From: Agromyces sp. SYSU T00194
GTDB lineage: Bacteria; Actinomycetota; Actinomycetes; Actinomycetales; Microbacteriaceae
Reading direction: 5' to 3'
DNA length: 64,000 bases
NCBI RefSeq assembly: GCF_040496035.1
Contig: NZ_JBEPJZ010000001.1
Location: 1 to 64,000, forward strand
The notes beneath the pieces were generated by a model, which was given only the letters and a program-made list of their open reading frames with translations, had not been told where the DNA came from and did not search any database. Shown piece after piece: positions 18,069 through 26,874 of this stretch (positions are counted from its first letter, which is position 1; each line of letters opens with the position of its first letter). Both the position numbers and the translations under genes were made by a program.

Positions 18069-19520
18069 ATGGCACGCGCCGTGAAGTTCGGACCCGTCGC
18101 CGCCGTCGTCGGCTTCCTCGCCTTCGTCGAGTTCACGAGCGGCATCATCCAGGGCTACTACACGCCGCTGCTGACCGACATCGCGCGCCACCTCGGCATC
18201 CACGACGCCGACGTGAACTGGCTCGAGGGCTCGCAGCTGATGCTCTCGGCGCTCGTCGTGCCGGCGCTCGCGAAGCTCGGCGACATGTTCGGGCACAAGC
18301 GCATCCTGCTCGTGTCGACCGCCGTGACCGCCGCCGCGAGCCTCGCGCTGGCGTTCACGAGCGACTTCGGCGTCTTCCTCGTCGCCTGGGCGCTCCAGGG
18401 CTTCTACGTGGTCTGGCTGCCGCTCGAGATCGCCCTCATCTACTCGCGGAGCCGCGGGCGCGACGCCCCCGCCGCGCTCACCCGCCGCGCCGCCGGCCTG
18501 CTCGTCGCCGCGCTCGAGCTCGGTGCCATCGCCGGCGCGCTCTCGGCCGGAGCGCTCGCCGACAGCGGCATCCCGATCCAGGTGCTGCTGCTCATTCCGG
18601 CGCTCGCGGTCTGCGCCTGCTTCTTCGTCATCCTCTTCGGCGTGCGCGAGTCGCCCGACCTCGCGGGCGGCCGCTTCGACACGGGCGGCCTGGTGCTCAT
18701 CACGCTGGCGCTGCTCGCCTTCACCGGCGGGCTCAGCCTGCTGCGCCTCAACGGCCCGGGCGACCTGCTCTCGTGGGGCGTGGTGCTGCTCGGCCTCGTG
18801 CTCGTGGTGCCGTTCGTGCGCTACGAGTTGCGCCGGGACGACCCGCTGATCGACGTGCGCCTGTTCCGCTCCCCCGCACTCTGGCCGGTGTTCCTCACCG
18901 CGGGCCTGTTCGGCGTCAGCGTGCTCGGCGCGCAGGCGCCGCTGTCGACGTTCGCCCGCACCGACCCCGCGGAGGTCGGCTACGGCCTCGGCGCCAGCAC
19001 GGGCGAGACGTCGATCCTGATCGGCGCCTACGTGCTCTCACTCGTCGTCGGCGCCCTGCTCTTCCCGCTCGTGACCCGGTGGGCCGCGCCGCGCCTGGCG
19101 CTCATCGGCGCGAGCCTCATGGTCGCGCTCGGCTACCTGCTGTTCCTGCCGTTCCACGACGGCTACGCGCAGGCCCTGACGAACATGGTCATCGCCGGCA
19201 TCGGCTCGGGCGCGCTCGTGGCGGCGCTGCCCGCGGCGGCCGCGGCCGCAGCCCCGGCGCACCAGACGGGCGTCGCCACCGGGCTCACGAACTCGGTGAA
19301 GACGGTCGGCGGCGCCGTGGCATCCGCCGTCTTCGCCATCGCGCTGATCCAGCACCTCGGCGGCTCGGCGGGCGGGGGCACCGCGGGCAGCTTCTCGGGC
19401 TACGTCACGGTGTGGCTCGTGTGCGGGCTCACCGCGCTCGTCGCGGCCGTCAGCCTGTGGTTCGTGCCGAAGCTCGCGTTCTCCGACGCCCCGGAGGCCG
19501 TCGAGCCGACCGTGCGCTGA
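18069..19520 (+). CDS. MFS transporter, DHA2-like (14 TM)
   Basis: A 483-residue multidrug-type exporter with about 14 membrane helices. The first helices contain FTSGIIQGYYTPLLTDIARHLG and the motif-A-like loop KLGDMFGHKRILL. It has AGGAG 4 nt before the ATG and lies 37 nt after the peptidase gene; a TAGGGT box within the end of that gene could give its own promoter with a short leader. Substrate unknown. It converges with another MFS gene on the minus strand. Confidence 0.87.
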   Translation: MARAVKFGPVAAVVGFLAFVEFTSGIIQGYYTPLLTDIARHLGIHDADVNWLEGSQLMLSALVVPALAKLGDMFGHKRILLVSTAVTAAASLALAFTSDFGVFLVAWALQGFYVVWLPLEIALIYSRSRGRDAPAALTRRAAGLLVAALELGAIAGALSAGALADSGIPIQVLLLIPALAVCACFFVILFGVRESPDLAGGRFDTGGLVLITLALLAFTGGLSLLRLNGPGDLLSWGVVLLGLVLVVPFVRYELRRDDPLIDVRLFRSPALWPVFLTAGLFGVSVLGAQAPLSTFARTDPAEVGYGLGASTGETSILIGAYVLSLVVGALLFPLVTRWAAPRLALIGASLMVALGYLLFLPFHDGYAQALTNMVIAGIGSGALVAALPAAAAAAAPAHQTGVATGLTNSVKTVGGAVASAVFAIALIQHLGGSAGGGTAGSFSGYVTVWLVCGLTALVAAVSLWFVPKLAFSDAPEAVEPTVR

Positions 19521-19541
19521 CGCCGGGCGGCCCGGGCCTCC

Positions 19542-21074
19542 TCAGGCGTGCCCGCTCCCGAAGTCCTCGTCCTCCGTCCCCGCGTCGGGGTCGTCGCCGT
19601 TCGCACGTCGGACGCGCCGCGCCCGCACGCGTGCACCGAGGTCGACCACGCCGACGGTGAAGGCGAGGGCGAGCAGCACCGCCACCGCGAGCATGCCGGT
19701 GCCGTACGCGTGGTGGAACACCTCGAGGTCTGCGGCCTGCCCCGTCTCCCGGTAGATGGTGGAGTAGAACAGCGACAGCGCGACGGCCGTGCCGACCGCG
19801 GTGCCGATGCGCTGGCCGAGCTGGCCGACCGACCCTGCGAGCCCGCCGCTGCGCACGGGCACGTCCGCGAGGGTGAGGGTCTGGTTCGGCGAGACGACCA
19901 GGCCGCCGCCGAGCCCCGCGACGATCAGCGCACCCGCCATCGCCCACGGCGTCGCCGCCGACGGCGTGATGATCGCGAGCAGCACGAGCACCCCCACGCC
20001 GACGATGAGCACGCCGAGGCCGACCAGCACCAGCCCGCGCCCGTAGCGCGCGACGAGCACGCCGCCGCGCCACGATGCGAACGCACTCGTGAGTGCGTAG
20101 CCCATGGTCACCATGCCGGCGAAGACCGGCGCCACGTCGAGGCCGTCCTGCAGGTAGAGGGTCGTCAGCAGGAACGTCGACGGGATCGCCGCGAAGAAGA
20201 TCGACTGCAGCAGCGCGCCGTTGCGGAACGACCCGATGCGGAACAGGCCGAGGGGCACGAGCGGCTGGCGACCGGATGCCTCGTAGCGGCGCTCCCACGC
20301 GACGAACGCGCTCACGCCGAGCACGAAGACCACGAGCAGCCACCACCGTGCGGGGTCGTCGTCGGGCGAGCCGGTCGTGAACAGGAACGGCCACATGAGC
20401 GCCAGCACGGTCACCCCGAAGATCGCGAGGCCCACCGGGTCGAGCTGCACCTTCCGGTGCGACCGGGTGCGGGTCTCCGGCAGCATGCGGATCGCGAGCA
20501 CGATGGCGACGAGCCCGAGCGGCACGTTCATCCAGAAGATGCCGCGCCAGCCGTCCTCCGGCCCGCCGATGGCGATGATCAGGCCGCCGAGCGTCGGGCC
20601 GATCGCCGTGGTCACGCCGATCATCGCGCCGAACAGGCCGAACGCGCGGCCTCGCTCCGGCCCCTGGAAGAGCTGCTGGATGAGGCCGAGCACCTGCGGC
20701 ATCTGGATGCCCGCGGCGACGCCCTGGAGCATCCGGAACACCAGCAGCCAGCCGGCGCTCGGCGCGAGGGCGCAGGCGAGGCTGGTGAGGGTGAACAGGC
20801 TGAGCCCCACGACGAAGAGCACCCTGCGCGACCGCTGGTCGCCGAGGCGCCCGGCCGGCACGAGGGTGAGGCCGAACGCGAGCACGTAGCCCGAGACGAT
20901 GAGCTGCAGCTCGGTCGATGCCGCCCCGAACGCCTCCTCGATCGACGGGAGCGCGACGTTGACCTTCGACAGGTCGAGGATGGTGAGCCCCGCGACCGCG
21001 ACGCAGACCCAGTACGCGCGCCACCGGTGCGAGTCGGGCAGGGGGATGTCTCGCGTGCGCGGCAGGTCGGTCAT
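19542..21074 (-). CDS. MFS transporter, DHA2 family (14 TM)
   Basis: A 510-residue drug:H+ antiporter-2 type exporter. Recognisable elements: LDLSKVNVALPSIEEAFG in helix 1, motif A LGDQRSRRVLF, and motif C-like GPTLGG in helix 5. The C-terminal 50 residues are charged and cytosolic. ATG 21074 lies 7 nt after a TAGGCT box on the minus strand, giving a leaderless mRNA; GTG 21080 is in frame two codons earlier. Together with the convergent gene at 18069 it makes a pair of unrelated MFS exporters. Confidence 0.88.
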   Translation of the reverse strand: MTDLPRTRDIPLPDSHRWRAYWVCVAVAGLTILDLSKVNVALPSIEEAFGAASTELQLIVSGYVLAFGLTLVPAGRLGDQRSRRVLFVVGLSLFTLTSLACALAPSAGWLLVFRMLQGVAAGIQMPQVLGLIQQLFQGPERGRAFGLFGAMIGVTTAIGPTLGGLIIAIGGPEDGWRGIFWMNVPLGLVAIVLAIRMLPETRTRSHRKVQLDPVGLAIFGVTVLALMWPFLFTTGSPDDDPARWWLLVVFVLGVSAFVAWERRYEASGRQPLVPLGLFRIGSFRNGALLQSIFFAAIPSTFLLTTLYLQDGLDVAPVFAGMVTMGYALTSAFASWRGGVLVARYGRGLVLVGLGVLIVGVGVLVLLAIITPSAATPWAMAGALIVAGLGGGLVVSPNQTLTLADVPVRSGGLAGSVGQLGQRIGTAVGTAVALSLFYSTIYRETGQAADLEVFHHAYGTGMLAVAVLLALAFTVGVVDLGARVRARRVRRANGDDPDAGTEDEDFGSGHA

Positions 21075-21126
21075 CGCCACGAGCCTACGCCCGCGGCATC
21101 CGACCGCTCGTCATCGCGAGACGACG

Positions 21127-21160
21127 ACGGCGCGCCGCCCCCTGGGGAGCGGCGCGCCGT
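21127..21160 (-). terminator. GC-rich hairpin after the HesB-like gene
   Basis: ACGGCGCGCCG (21127-21137) pairs with its complement at 21150-21160, and the loop holds a further CCCC/GGGG stem. It lies between the stop of the minus-strand gene at 21182 and the next gene, the usual place for a terminator. No T-tract follows, so activity is uncertain. Confidence 0.45.
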
Positions 21161-21181
21161 GACGTGTTGCGCGGGGCGGCC

Positions 21182-21466
21182 TCAGGCCTGGTCGCCGATG
21201 GCGAACCTGACCGTGCCGTCCTCGCCGACCTGTGCGTCGAGCACCTTGTCGTCGAGGGCGAGCGCGGCGAACTGGCCGAGGAAGACCTTGGCACCCTCCG
21301 CCTCGACGACGGCATCGCTGTCCTCGGGCGCGGGCGCGACCGACACGGCGAACTCGGTGCCGCCGGGCTGGTCGGTGTTGATGCGGAGGCCTCCGTCGTC
21401 CAGACCCGGGGTCTGGGCGACGATGGTCTTGACCACAGTGCTGGCAGTTTCGGTGAGCGTGAGCAC
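21182..21466 (-). CDS. HesB/IscA-like protein lacking the cysteine ligands
   Basis: A 94-residue protein with the A-type Fe-S scaffold outline (LTLTETASTVVKTIV, GLRINTD, FAVSVAP, KVFL, IGDQA). True IscA/ErpA/HesB proteins carry three conserved cysteines; here there are none, so it cannot bind an Fe-S cluster in the standard way. Cys-less relatives are annotated in other actinobacteria, so this is probably a conserved subfamily, not decay. GTG 21466 has GGAG five nt upstream. Function unknown. Confidence 0.72.
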   Translation of the reverse strand: MLTLTETASTVVKTIVAQTPGLDDGGLRINTDQPGGTEFAVSVAPAPEDSDAVVEAEGAKVFLGQFAALALDDKVLDAQVGEDGTVRFAIGDQA

Positions 21467-21645
21467 GGGGGCTCCCTTCCTTGGCTGACGAGCGGAGTCC
21501 CCCACGATTCAGCATGCGCGCAGCCCGGTCAAGCCGACACGGGACGAACGCGTCACATTCCGCGACGGGCGAACCCCGGTCGGGACGGCGCGTCGCCGGG
21601 CGCGCGGCGCCCGGTCGCGCGGCGTGCCCGGTCCCGGTCGACGGC

Positions 21646-22797
21646 TCAGGCGGGCGCGGCGACGCGCGGGAGCGTGACGTCGAACCGGCACCCGCCGGGC
21701 ACGTTGCGCACGCTCACGCCCCCGTCGTGCGCGGCCACGATGCCCTGCACGATCGCGAGGCCGAGCCCCGCGCCGGCGGCGCCGACCTCCTCGGCCGCCT
21801 CGCTCGGCGAGCGCGAGGGCGTGCCCCGCCAGCCCGCGCGGAACACCTTGCCGAGGTCCTCCTCGGGGATGCCGCCGCCCGCGTCGGTCACGCTCAGCGC
21901 CACGTGGGCGTCGCCGGTCTCGCGCGCGGTCACCTCGATGCGCGTGCCCGGCGGAGAGTGCTGGATGGCGTTCATGAGCAGGTTGCCGACCACGCGCGAC
22001 AGCTCGCGCGCGTCGCCGGTCACCGTCAGGTCGCCCGCGCGCGACTCGACGATCGTGACGTCGCGCGAACGCGCCAGCGGCAGCAGCTCGGCCACCGCAT
22101 CGCTCACCAGGTCGTAGAGCGAGACGGGCTCCATCTCGAGCGCGAGCGCGCCCGACTGGATGCGCGACAGCTCGAACAGGTCGTCGACCATGCTCGAGAC
22201 GCGGTCGACCTGCACCCGCATCTGCGCGTGGTAGCGGGCCGGGTCGTCGACCATGCCGTCCTCGAGCGCCTCGGCCATCGCGCGCAGGCCCGCGAGCGGC
22301 GTGCGCAGGTCGTGCGAGATCCAGGCGATGAGCTCGCGCCGCGACTGGTCGATGCGGGCGACCTCGGCCCGCGAGTCGGCGAGGCGGCGGCTGGCGTCGG
22401 CGAGCTCCGCGGCGAGCTCGGCGAACTCGGCGCCCTCGCGCCCGCCGGCCTGCACGGTCTGGCCGTCTCCGACCGCGCGCGCGATCTCGCGCAGCCGGCG
22501 GGTGTTGCCGACGAGGGTGCGCCCGAGCACGGCGCCCACGCCGAGCGCGACGACGCCGCTCACGACCACCACCCAGCCGGTGACGAGCAGGTCGTGCTCC
22601 GACAGGTACATCGCGTTCGCCACGGCGATCGTGCCGGCGCCGACCGCGAGCACGGTGGAGAGCACGACGATCACGACCTGGAGCATGACCGAGCCGCGCC
22701 GGGCGGCGAGCAGGGCGAGCAGGCCCACGGCCCCCACGAGCAGGGCGGCGACGCCGGCGATGCCGACGATGGCGAGGAGGTCGGGCAGGGGGATCAT
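21646..22797 (-). CDS. Sensor histidine kinase
   Basis: A 383-residue membrane kinase: two to three N-terminal membrane helices (about 7-30, 38-60, 70-93), a HAMP-like linker, the dimerization box WISHDLRTPL with phospho-acceptor His162, N box NLLMNAIQHS, and ATP-lid motifs DAGGGIPEE and GAGLGLAI. The extracellular loop between helices is very short, so it likely senses a membrane or intramembrane signal. It starts 4 nt inside the response regulator stop (ATGA), forming one two-component operon. Confidence 0.92.
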   Translation of the reverse strand: MIPLPDLLAIVGIAGVAALLVGAVGLLALLAARRGSVMLQVVIVVLSTVLAVGAGTIAVANAMYLSEHDLLVTGWVVVVSGVVALGVGAVLGRTLVGNTRRLREIARAVGDGQTVQAGGREGAEFAELAAELADASRRLADSRAEVARIDQSRRELIAWISHDLRTPLAGLRAMAEALEDGMVDDPARYHAQMRVQVDRVSSMVDDLFELSRIQSGALALEMEPVSLYDLVSDAVAELLPLARSRDVTIVESRAGDLTVTGDARELSRVVGNLLMNAIQHSPPGTRIEVTARETGDAHVALSVTDAGGGIPEEDLGKVFRAGWRGTPSRSPSEAAEEVGAAGAGLGLAIVQGIVAAHDGGVSVRNVPGGCRFDVTLPRVAAPA

Positions 22798-23531
22798 GCG
22801 GCGAACCGGTATCCGACGCCCCACACGGTGGTCAGGTGCTGCGGCTCGGTGGGGTCGTCCTCGATCTTCTCGCGGAGCCGGCGCACGTGCACGGTCACGG
22901 TCGAGAGGTCGCCGAAGTCCCACTTCCAGACGGCCTTCAGCAGCTGCTCGCGGCTGAACACCTGGTGCGGATGCTTCAGCAGGAACGCCAGCAGCTCGAA
23001 CTCGCGCACGCTCAGCGACAGCTCCTCGCCGTGTTTGGTGACCACCCGGTCGGCCGTCTCGAGGTGGAACGCGCCGAGGTCGAACGGCGCCTCGGGCGCG
23101 AAGTCGGGCAGGCTCCGGCGCAGCACCGACTGCACGCGCAGCACGAGCTCGCGGGGCGAGAACGGCTTGGCGATGTAGTCGTCGGCGCCGGCCTCGAGCC
23201 CCTCGATGCGGTCCTCGGTGGAGCCGAGCGCCGTGAGCATGATGACCGGCACCGGGCGCTCGGCCCGGATGCGGCGGCACACCTCGACGCCGTCGATGCC
23301 CGGGAGCATCCGATCGGCCACCACCAGGTCGGGCGGCACGCGATCGGCCTGGCGGAGGCCGGCGATGCCGTCGCGCTCGGCGTCGACGATGAACCCGGCC
23401 GCCCGCAGGTAGCGGCAGACGACCTCCAGCACGGTGGGGTCGTCCTCGATGACGAGCACGCGTCGGTCGACGAGTGCGTCGTCCGTCGCGGGCGCGTGAT
23501 CCGCGGGCGGATCGGGGAGCGTTGCGGCCAC
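22794..23531 (-). CDS. OmpR-family response regulator
   Basis: A 245-residue regulator: receiver domain with acidic pocket (VIEDD), phospho-acceptor Asp73 in VADRMLPG and Lys in YIAKPFSP, followed by an OmpR/PhoB winged-helix DNA-binding domain ending TVWGVGYRF. The first 22 residues are a low-complexity extension. GTG 23531 is 6 nt after TATCCT on the minus strand, so the transcript is probably leaderless. It diverges from the glycosyltransferase gene at 23655 with only 123 nt between starts, which makes that cassette a plausible target. Confidence 0.92.
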   Translation of the reverse strand: MAATLPDPPADHAPATDDALVDRRVLVIEDDPTVLEVVCRYLRAAGFIVDAERDGIAGLRQADRVPPDLVVADRMLPGIDGVEVCRRIRAERPVPVIMLTALGSTEDRIEGLEAGADDYIAKPFSPRELVLRVQSVLRRSLPDFAPEAPFDLGAFHLETADRVVTKHGEELSLSVREFELLAFLLKHPHQVFSREQLLKAVWKWDFGDLSTVTVHVRRLREKIEDDPTEPQHLTTVWGVGYRFAA

Positions 23532-23654
23532 GAGGCAAGGATAGGACGCCGCCTCGGGTGCCGCCCCCGATCGGCGGCGGATCCACCCGCCTGTCCCGGA
23601 ATCGTAAGACTTGGCGTGCTGCGCGAAGCGCCCGGCCTCCCTAGTGTCGGTTCC

Positions 23655-24323
23655 GTGACCGATCAGGCCGTCGACGTCGTCCTCCCGTGCCTCGACGAGG
23701 AGGGCGCGCTCCCCCGCGTGCTCGCGAGCCTGCCCAACGGGTACCGGGCGCTGGTCGTGGACAACGGGTCGACCGACCGGTCGGCCGAGGTGGCGCGCGC
23801 CGCCGGTGCGACCGTGATCGCCCACCCCGTGCGCGGGTACGGTGCGGCGGTGCACGCCGGCCTCGAGGCATCCGTCACCGACGTCGTCGGCTTCGCCGAC
23901 GCGGACGGCTCGCTCGACCTGGCCGAGCTGCCGCGACTCGTCGCGCTGGTCGACGCGGGCGAGGCCGACCTGGTGCTCGGGCGTCGCGTGCCGGTCGAGC
24001 GCGGCGCGATGCCGCTGCACGCGCGGCTCGGCAACGCCGTGATCGCCCGGCGCGTCAACGCGATCACGGGCACCTCGCTGCACGACATCGGGCCGATGCG
24101 GGCCGGTCACCGCGAGGCGCTGCTCGCGCTCGGGCTCGACGACCGGCGCAGCGGCTACCCGCTCGAACTCGTGCTGCGCGCCGCCGCCGAGGGACTGCGC
24201 ATCGCCGAGGTCGACGTGGCCTACCGGCGACGCATCGGCGTCTCGAAGGTGACCGGCACCGTGCGCGGCACGATCACCGCCGTGCGCGACATGTCGGCCC
24301 GGCTGCGGGAGGCGGCGCGGTGA
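23655..24323 (+). CDS. Glycosyltransferase family 2
   Basis: A 222-residue GT-A fold glycosyltransferase of the DPM1/UDP-glucose:lipid type without membrane helices. Motifs: VVLPCLDEEGALPRVL, VVDNGSTDRSAE, and the metal-binding FADADGSLDL. The acceptor is unknown. The GTG start is 7 nt after TAGTGT (23642-23647). Its stop overlaps the next start (GTGA), opening a tight three-gene unit with a DUF2064 protein and a methyltransferase. Confidence 0.88.
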   Translation: MTDQAVDVVLPCLDEEGALPRVLASLPNGYRALVVDNGSTDRSAEVARAAGATVIAHPVRGYGAAVHAGLEASVTDVVGFADADGSLDLAELPRLVALVDAGEADLVLGRRVPVERGAMPLHARLGNAVIARRVNAITGTSLHDIGPMRAGHREALLALGLDDRRSGYPLELVLRAAAEGLRIAEVDVAYRRRIGVSKVTGTVRGTITAVRDMSARLREAAR

Positions 24324-24946
24324 CGGCCGTCGCGGTGATCGCCAAGGAGTGCCGGCCGGGGCATGCGAAGACCCGGCTGCACCCGCCGTACTCGCTCGCG
24401 CAGGCGGCCGAGATCGCGCAGGCGTGCGTCGACGACACGCTCGACCTCGTGCGCGGGCTGCCCGCGACGCGGCGCATCCTGTTCCACGACGGGCCGCTGG
24501 GGGCGACGGATGCCACCGGGTTCGAGGTGCTCGACCAACCCGGTGGCGGGCTCGACGCGCGGCTCGGGTTCCTCTTCGACGCGGTCGACGAGCCGCTGCT
24601 GCTCATCGGGATGGACACGCCGCACGCGCACGCCGCGATGCTCGCGCCGGCCTTCGACGACGCAGCCGGGGTCGACGCGTGGCTCGGGCTCGCGACCGAC
24701 GGCGGGTTCTGGGCGCTCTGGCTGCGCACGCCCGACGGGGCCCTGCTGCGCGGGGTGCCCATGTCGGAGGACGACACGGGTGCGCGGCAACTCGCCCGGC
24801 TGCGCGGCTCCGGCCTCGCGGTCGGGATGCTGCCCGAGGCATCCGACATCGACACCGCCGACGATCTCGCCCCGGCCGTCGCCGCGGCGCCCGGCGGGCG
24901 GCTCGCGCGGGTGGTCGCGTCGCTCGTGCCCGAGGGGACGGGCTGA
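24320..24946 (+). CDS. DUF2064 / TIGR04282 family protein
   Basis: A 208-residue protein of the DUF2064 family, a CofC/MobA-like nucleotidyltransferase fold often labelled arsenosugar-type glycosyltransferase. Features: VAVIAKECRPGHAKTRL at the N terminus, LIGMDTPHA (metal-site Asp) and PMSEDDTGARQLARL. The neighbouring GT2, methyltransferase and epimerase suggest modification of a small sugar-containing metabolite. The biochemical role is unproven. Overlaps the GT2 gene by 4 nt; the methyltransferase starts 2 nt after its stop. Confidence 0.83.
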   Translation: MTAVAVIAKECRPGHAKTRLHPPYSLAQAAEIAQACVDDTLDLVRGLPATRRILFHDGPLGATDATGFEVLDQPGGGLDARLGFLFDAVDEPLLLIGMDTPHAHAAMLAPAFDDAAGVDAWLGLATDGGFWALWLRTPDGALLRGVPMSEDDTGARQLARLRGSGLAVGMLPEASDIDTADDLAPAVAAAPGGRLARVVASLVPEGTG

Positions 24947-24948
24947 GC

Positions 24949-25659
24949 GTGCTCGCGCGGGTGACGCACCGGCACGCGCACGCTGCCGCCGTGCAGGTCG
25001 AGCCACGGTTCGGCGCCGGCGGCGCGGAGCCGTACGACCGGGCGCTGGGCGGCGGATCCGCCGCGCTCGAACTCGCCCACCTGGATGCCGCGGGGCGCCC
25101 CGCGACGACCCCGATCGACGTGGGCCGCTTCTCGGCGCCGGCCGACGAGGCCGACCGCTCGACGCTCGACGCGGTGCACGGCCCCGTGCTCGACGCGGGC
25201 TGCGGACCCGGGCGCATGGTGCTCGCCGCGATCCTCGCCGGGCACCTCGCCCTCGGCGTCGACGTGTCGGCAGCGGCCGTGGCGATCGCGCGGGCGCGCG
25301 GCCTGCCGGTGCTGCGGCGGTCGGTGTTCGACCGCCTCCCGTCGGAGGGCGGCTGGGGCGCGGTGCTGCTGCTCGACGGCAACGTCGGCATCGGCGGCAG
25401 CCCGGCGGCGCTGCTCGCGCGCTGCGCGGCACTCGTCGCCGCCCGCGGCCGGGTCGTGGTGGAGACCCACGTCGACCACGACGCCGACCACGCGTTCGAG
25501 GGCGTGCTGCACGATGCATCCGGTGGGCGCAGCCTGCCCTTCCCGTGGGCGCACCTCGGCGTGCGCGCCCTCCCCGTGCCGGCCGCGGCGGCCGGCCTGC
25601 GCGTCCGCGACGCCTGGACCGTCGGCGACCGCTCGTTCGCCGCCCTCGAGCCCGCCTGA
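24949..25659 (+). CDS. Class I SAM-dependent methyltransferase
   Basis: A 236-residue methyltransferase. The SAM-binding motif I reads VLDAGCGPGRMVLA, followed by ALGVDVSAAAVAIARARG and motif LLLDGNVGIGG. About 55 N-terminal residues precede the fold. GTG 24949 starts 2 nt after the stop of the DUF2064 gene, so it belongs to the same operon. The substrate is unknown. It ends in front of two copies of the 60-nt palindromic repeat, which probably stop transcription. Confidence 0.85.
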   Translation: MLARVTHRHAHAAAVQVEPRFGAGGAEPYDRALGGGSAALELAHLDAAGRPATTPIDVGRFSAPADEADRSTLDAVHGPVLDAGCGPGRMVLAAILAGHLALGVDVSAAAVAIARARGLPVLRRSVFDRLPSEGGWGAVLLLDGNVGIGGSPAALLARCAALVAARGRVVVETHVDHDADHAFEGVLHDASGGRSLPFPWAHLGVRALPVPAAAAGLRVRDAWTVGDRSFAALEPA

Positions 25660-25672
25660 GCCGCTGGTCGCG

Positions 25673-25732
25673 CGAGACCCGTCGATTTCCTGCACTCCCA
25701 GCCGCCATTCCGCAGGTTCTTGACGGGTCTCG
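25673..25732. repeat. REP-like palindromic element, copy 2
   Basis: Starts CGAGACCCGTCGATTTCCTGC and ends with GCAGGTTCTTGACGGGTCTCG (25712-25732). Outer arms match copy 1 at 16563; the centre is diverged and no longer a perfect palindrome. It sits between convergent genes, 13 nt after the methyltransferase stop, so it may work as a bidirectional terminator. Confidence 0.75.
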
Positions 25733-25754
25733 GGTTGGACGGCGGTGCGCGGGT

Positions 25755-25815
25755 TCAAGACCCGTCAAGAAACTGCAGTTTCGCGCGCGAGAGCGCAGGT
25801 TCTTGACGGGTCTCG
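25755..25815. repeat. REP-like palindromic element, copy 3
   Basis: Left arm CAAGACCCGTCAAGAAACTGC (25755-25775); right arm GCAGGTTCTTGACGGGTCTCG (25795-25815), identical over 21 nt to the right arm of copy 2. It lies 22 nt after copy 2 in the same convergent intergenic region. Confidence 0.75.
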
Positions 25816-25843
25816 TGGTGGGACGGCGGGCGGGCGCGGGCGG

Positions 25844-26269
25844 TCAGGCGCGGGTGCGGCGGCGGGCGCGGAGCGCCGCGACGCCGACCGCGACGAGCAC
25901 CACGATCACGAGCCACAGCAGCGCGAACGCGAGCGCGTAGTCGCCCGCGAGGATGGTCGGGTTGCGCGGGCCGCGCGCCTGCGCGATGAGCAGCGGCAGC
26001 ACGATGACCCCGAACAGGCCGCCGATCACGAGGCCGGCCTCGACCAGCGTGACGGCCCCCCGGGGCATCCGCCCGCCCGCGCGCCGCAGGCCGCCGCCGA
26101 CGACCGCCGTCGCGGGGGCGATGATCGCGTCGTGCAGCACGATCGCTCCGGCCAGCCAGATCACCACGGCGAGCACCTGGTCGAGGCGCTGCTCGGTGAA
26201 CAGCAGGAACGCCCCGTACCCCGCGGCGCCGACCCCGGCGACCACGAGCGCGACCCGCCAGGCCCTCAT
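25844..26269 (-). CDS. Small integral membrane protein (four TM)
   Basis: A 141-residue hydrophobic protein with about four membrane helices and an Arg-rich C-terminal tail (RARRRTR). I do not recognise a family. Its ATG overlaps the stop of the molybdopterin oxidoreductase gene (ATGA), so it is translated with it and may anchor or assist that membrane redox complex. Confidence 0.75.
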   Translation of the reverse strand: MRAWRVALVVAGVGAAGYGAFLLFTEQRLDQVLAVVIWLAGAIVLHDAIIAPATAVVGGGLRRAGGRMPRGAVTLVEAGLVIGGLFGVIVLPLLIAQARGPRNPTILAGDYALAFALLWLVIVVLVAVGVAALRARRRTRA

Positions 26270-26874
26270 GCGCGCACCTCGATGCGCTCGATCCACTTGG
26301 TCTGCCGCACGCCGGGGCGCGCCGGCGCGATGATACGCGCGGGGTACCCGTGCTCGACATCGAGCTCCTCGCCGTTCAGCTCGAGCGCGACGAGGGTGAG
26401 CGGGTCGCGCGCGAACTCCGGACCCATGTCGGAGGTGTGGAACGGGCCGCTCGCCTCGAGGCTCGAGATGTGCACGGATGCCCCCTCGGGCGCGCCGACC
26501 GCCGCGAGGAGGTCGGCCATGCGCACGCCGCGCCAGTGCGCGACCGTGCTCCACCCCTCGACGCAGGCGATCGGCAGCACGGACTCTGCCTGCGGCATCG
26601 CCCGGAGCTCGTCGCGGGTGAACGCCGTCTCGGTGCCGTTGTGCACGACCGTCAGGCGCCAGCCGGGATCGCGGGCGAGATCGGTCACGCCCGCCTGCGC
26701 GGCGGTGCGGTTCACCGGCAGGCCCTGCGGGCCGTCGCCGCGGCGGCGCGGCGCGAACACGTTGAACGGCTCGAGCCAGGTCCAGGTCTGGCCGGCGGTG
26801 GTCGCCACCAGCGCGATCGACGCGGTGGCGACGGTCGCGAGCAGCGCGCGACGGCTCATGCCGCGGTCAGCCAT
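26266..26874 (-). CDS. Molybdopterin-dependent oxidoreductase (sulfite oxidase fold)
   Basis: A 202-residue protein with the oxidoreductase molybdopterin-binding domain. The CVEGW motif supplies the Mo-ligand Cys, and GYPARIIAPARPGVRQTKWIERI is the usual end of the domain. The N terminus has SRRALLATVATASIALVATTAG, a twin-arginine-like signal or anchor, so the enzyme likely works outside the membrane, as in the MsrP/YedY group. It is short, with no dimerization domain. It overlaps the cytochrome-b-like gene upstream by 8 nt, giving it a plausible membrane electron donor like MsrQ, though the substrate is unknown. Confidence 0.85.
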   Translation of the reverse strand: MADRGMSRRALLATVATASIALVATTAGQTWTWLEPFNVFAPRRRGDGPQGLPVNRTAAQAGVTDLARDPGWRLTVVHNGTETAFTRDELRAMPQAESVLPIACVEGWSTVAHWRGVRMADLLAAVGAPEGASVHISSLEASGPFHTSDMGPEFARDPLTLVALELNGEELDVEHGYPARIIAPARPGVRQTKWIERIEVRA

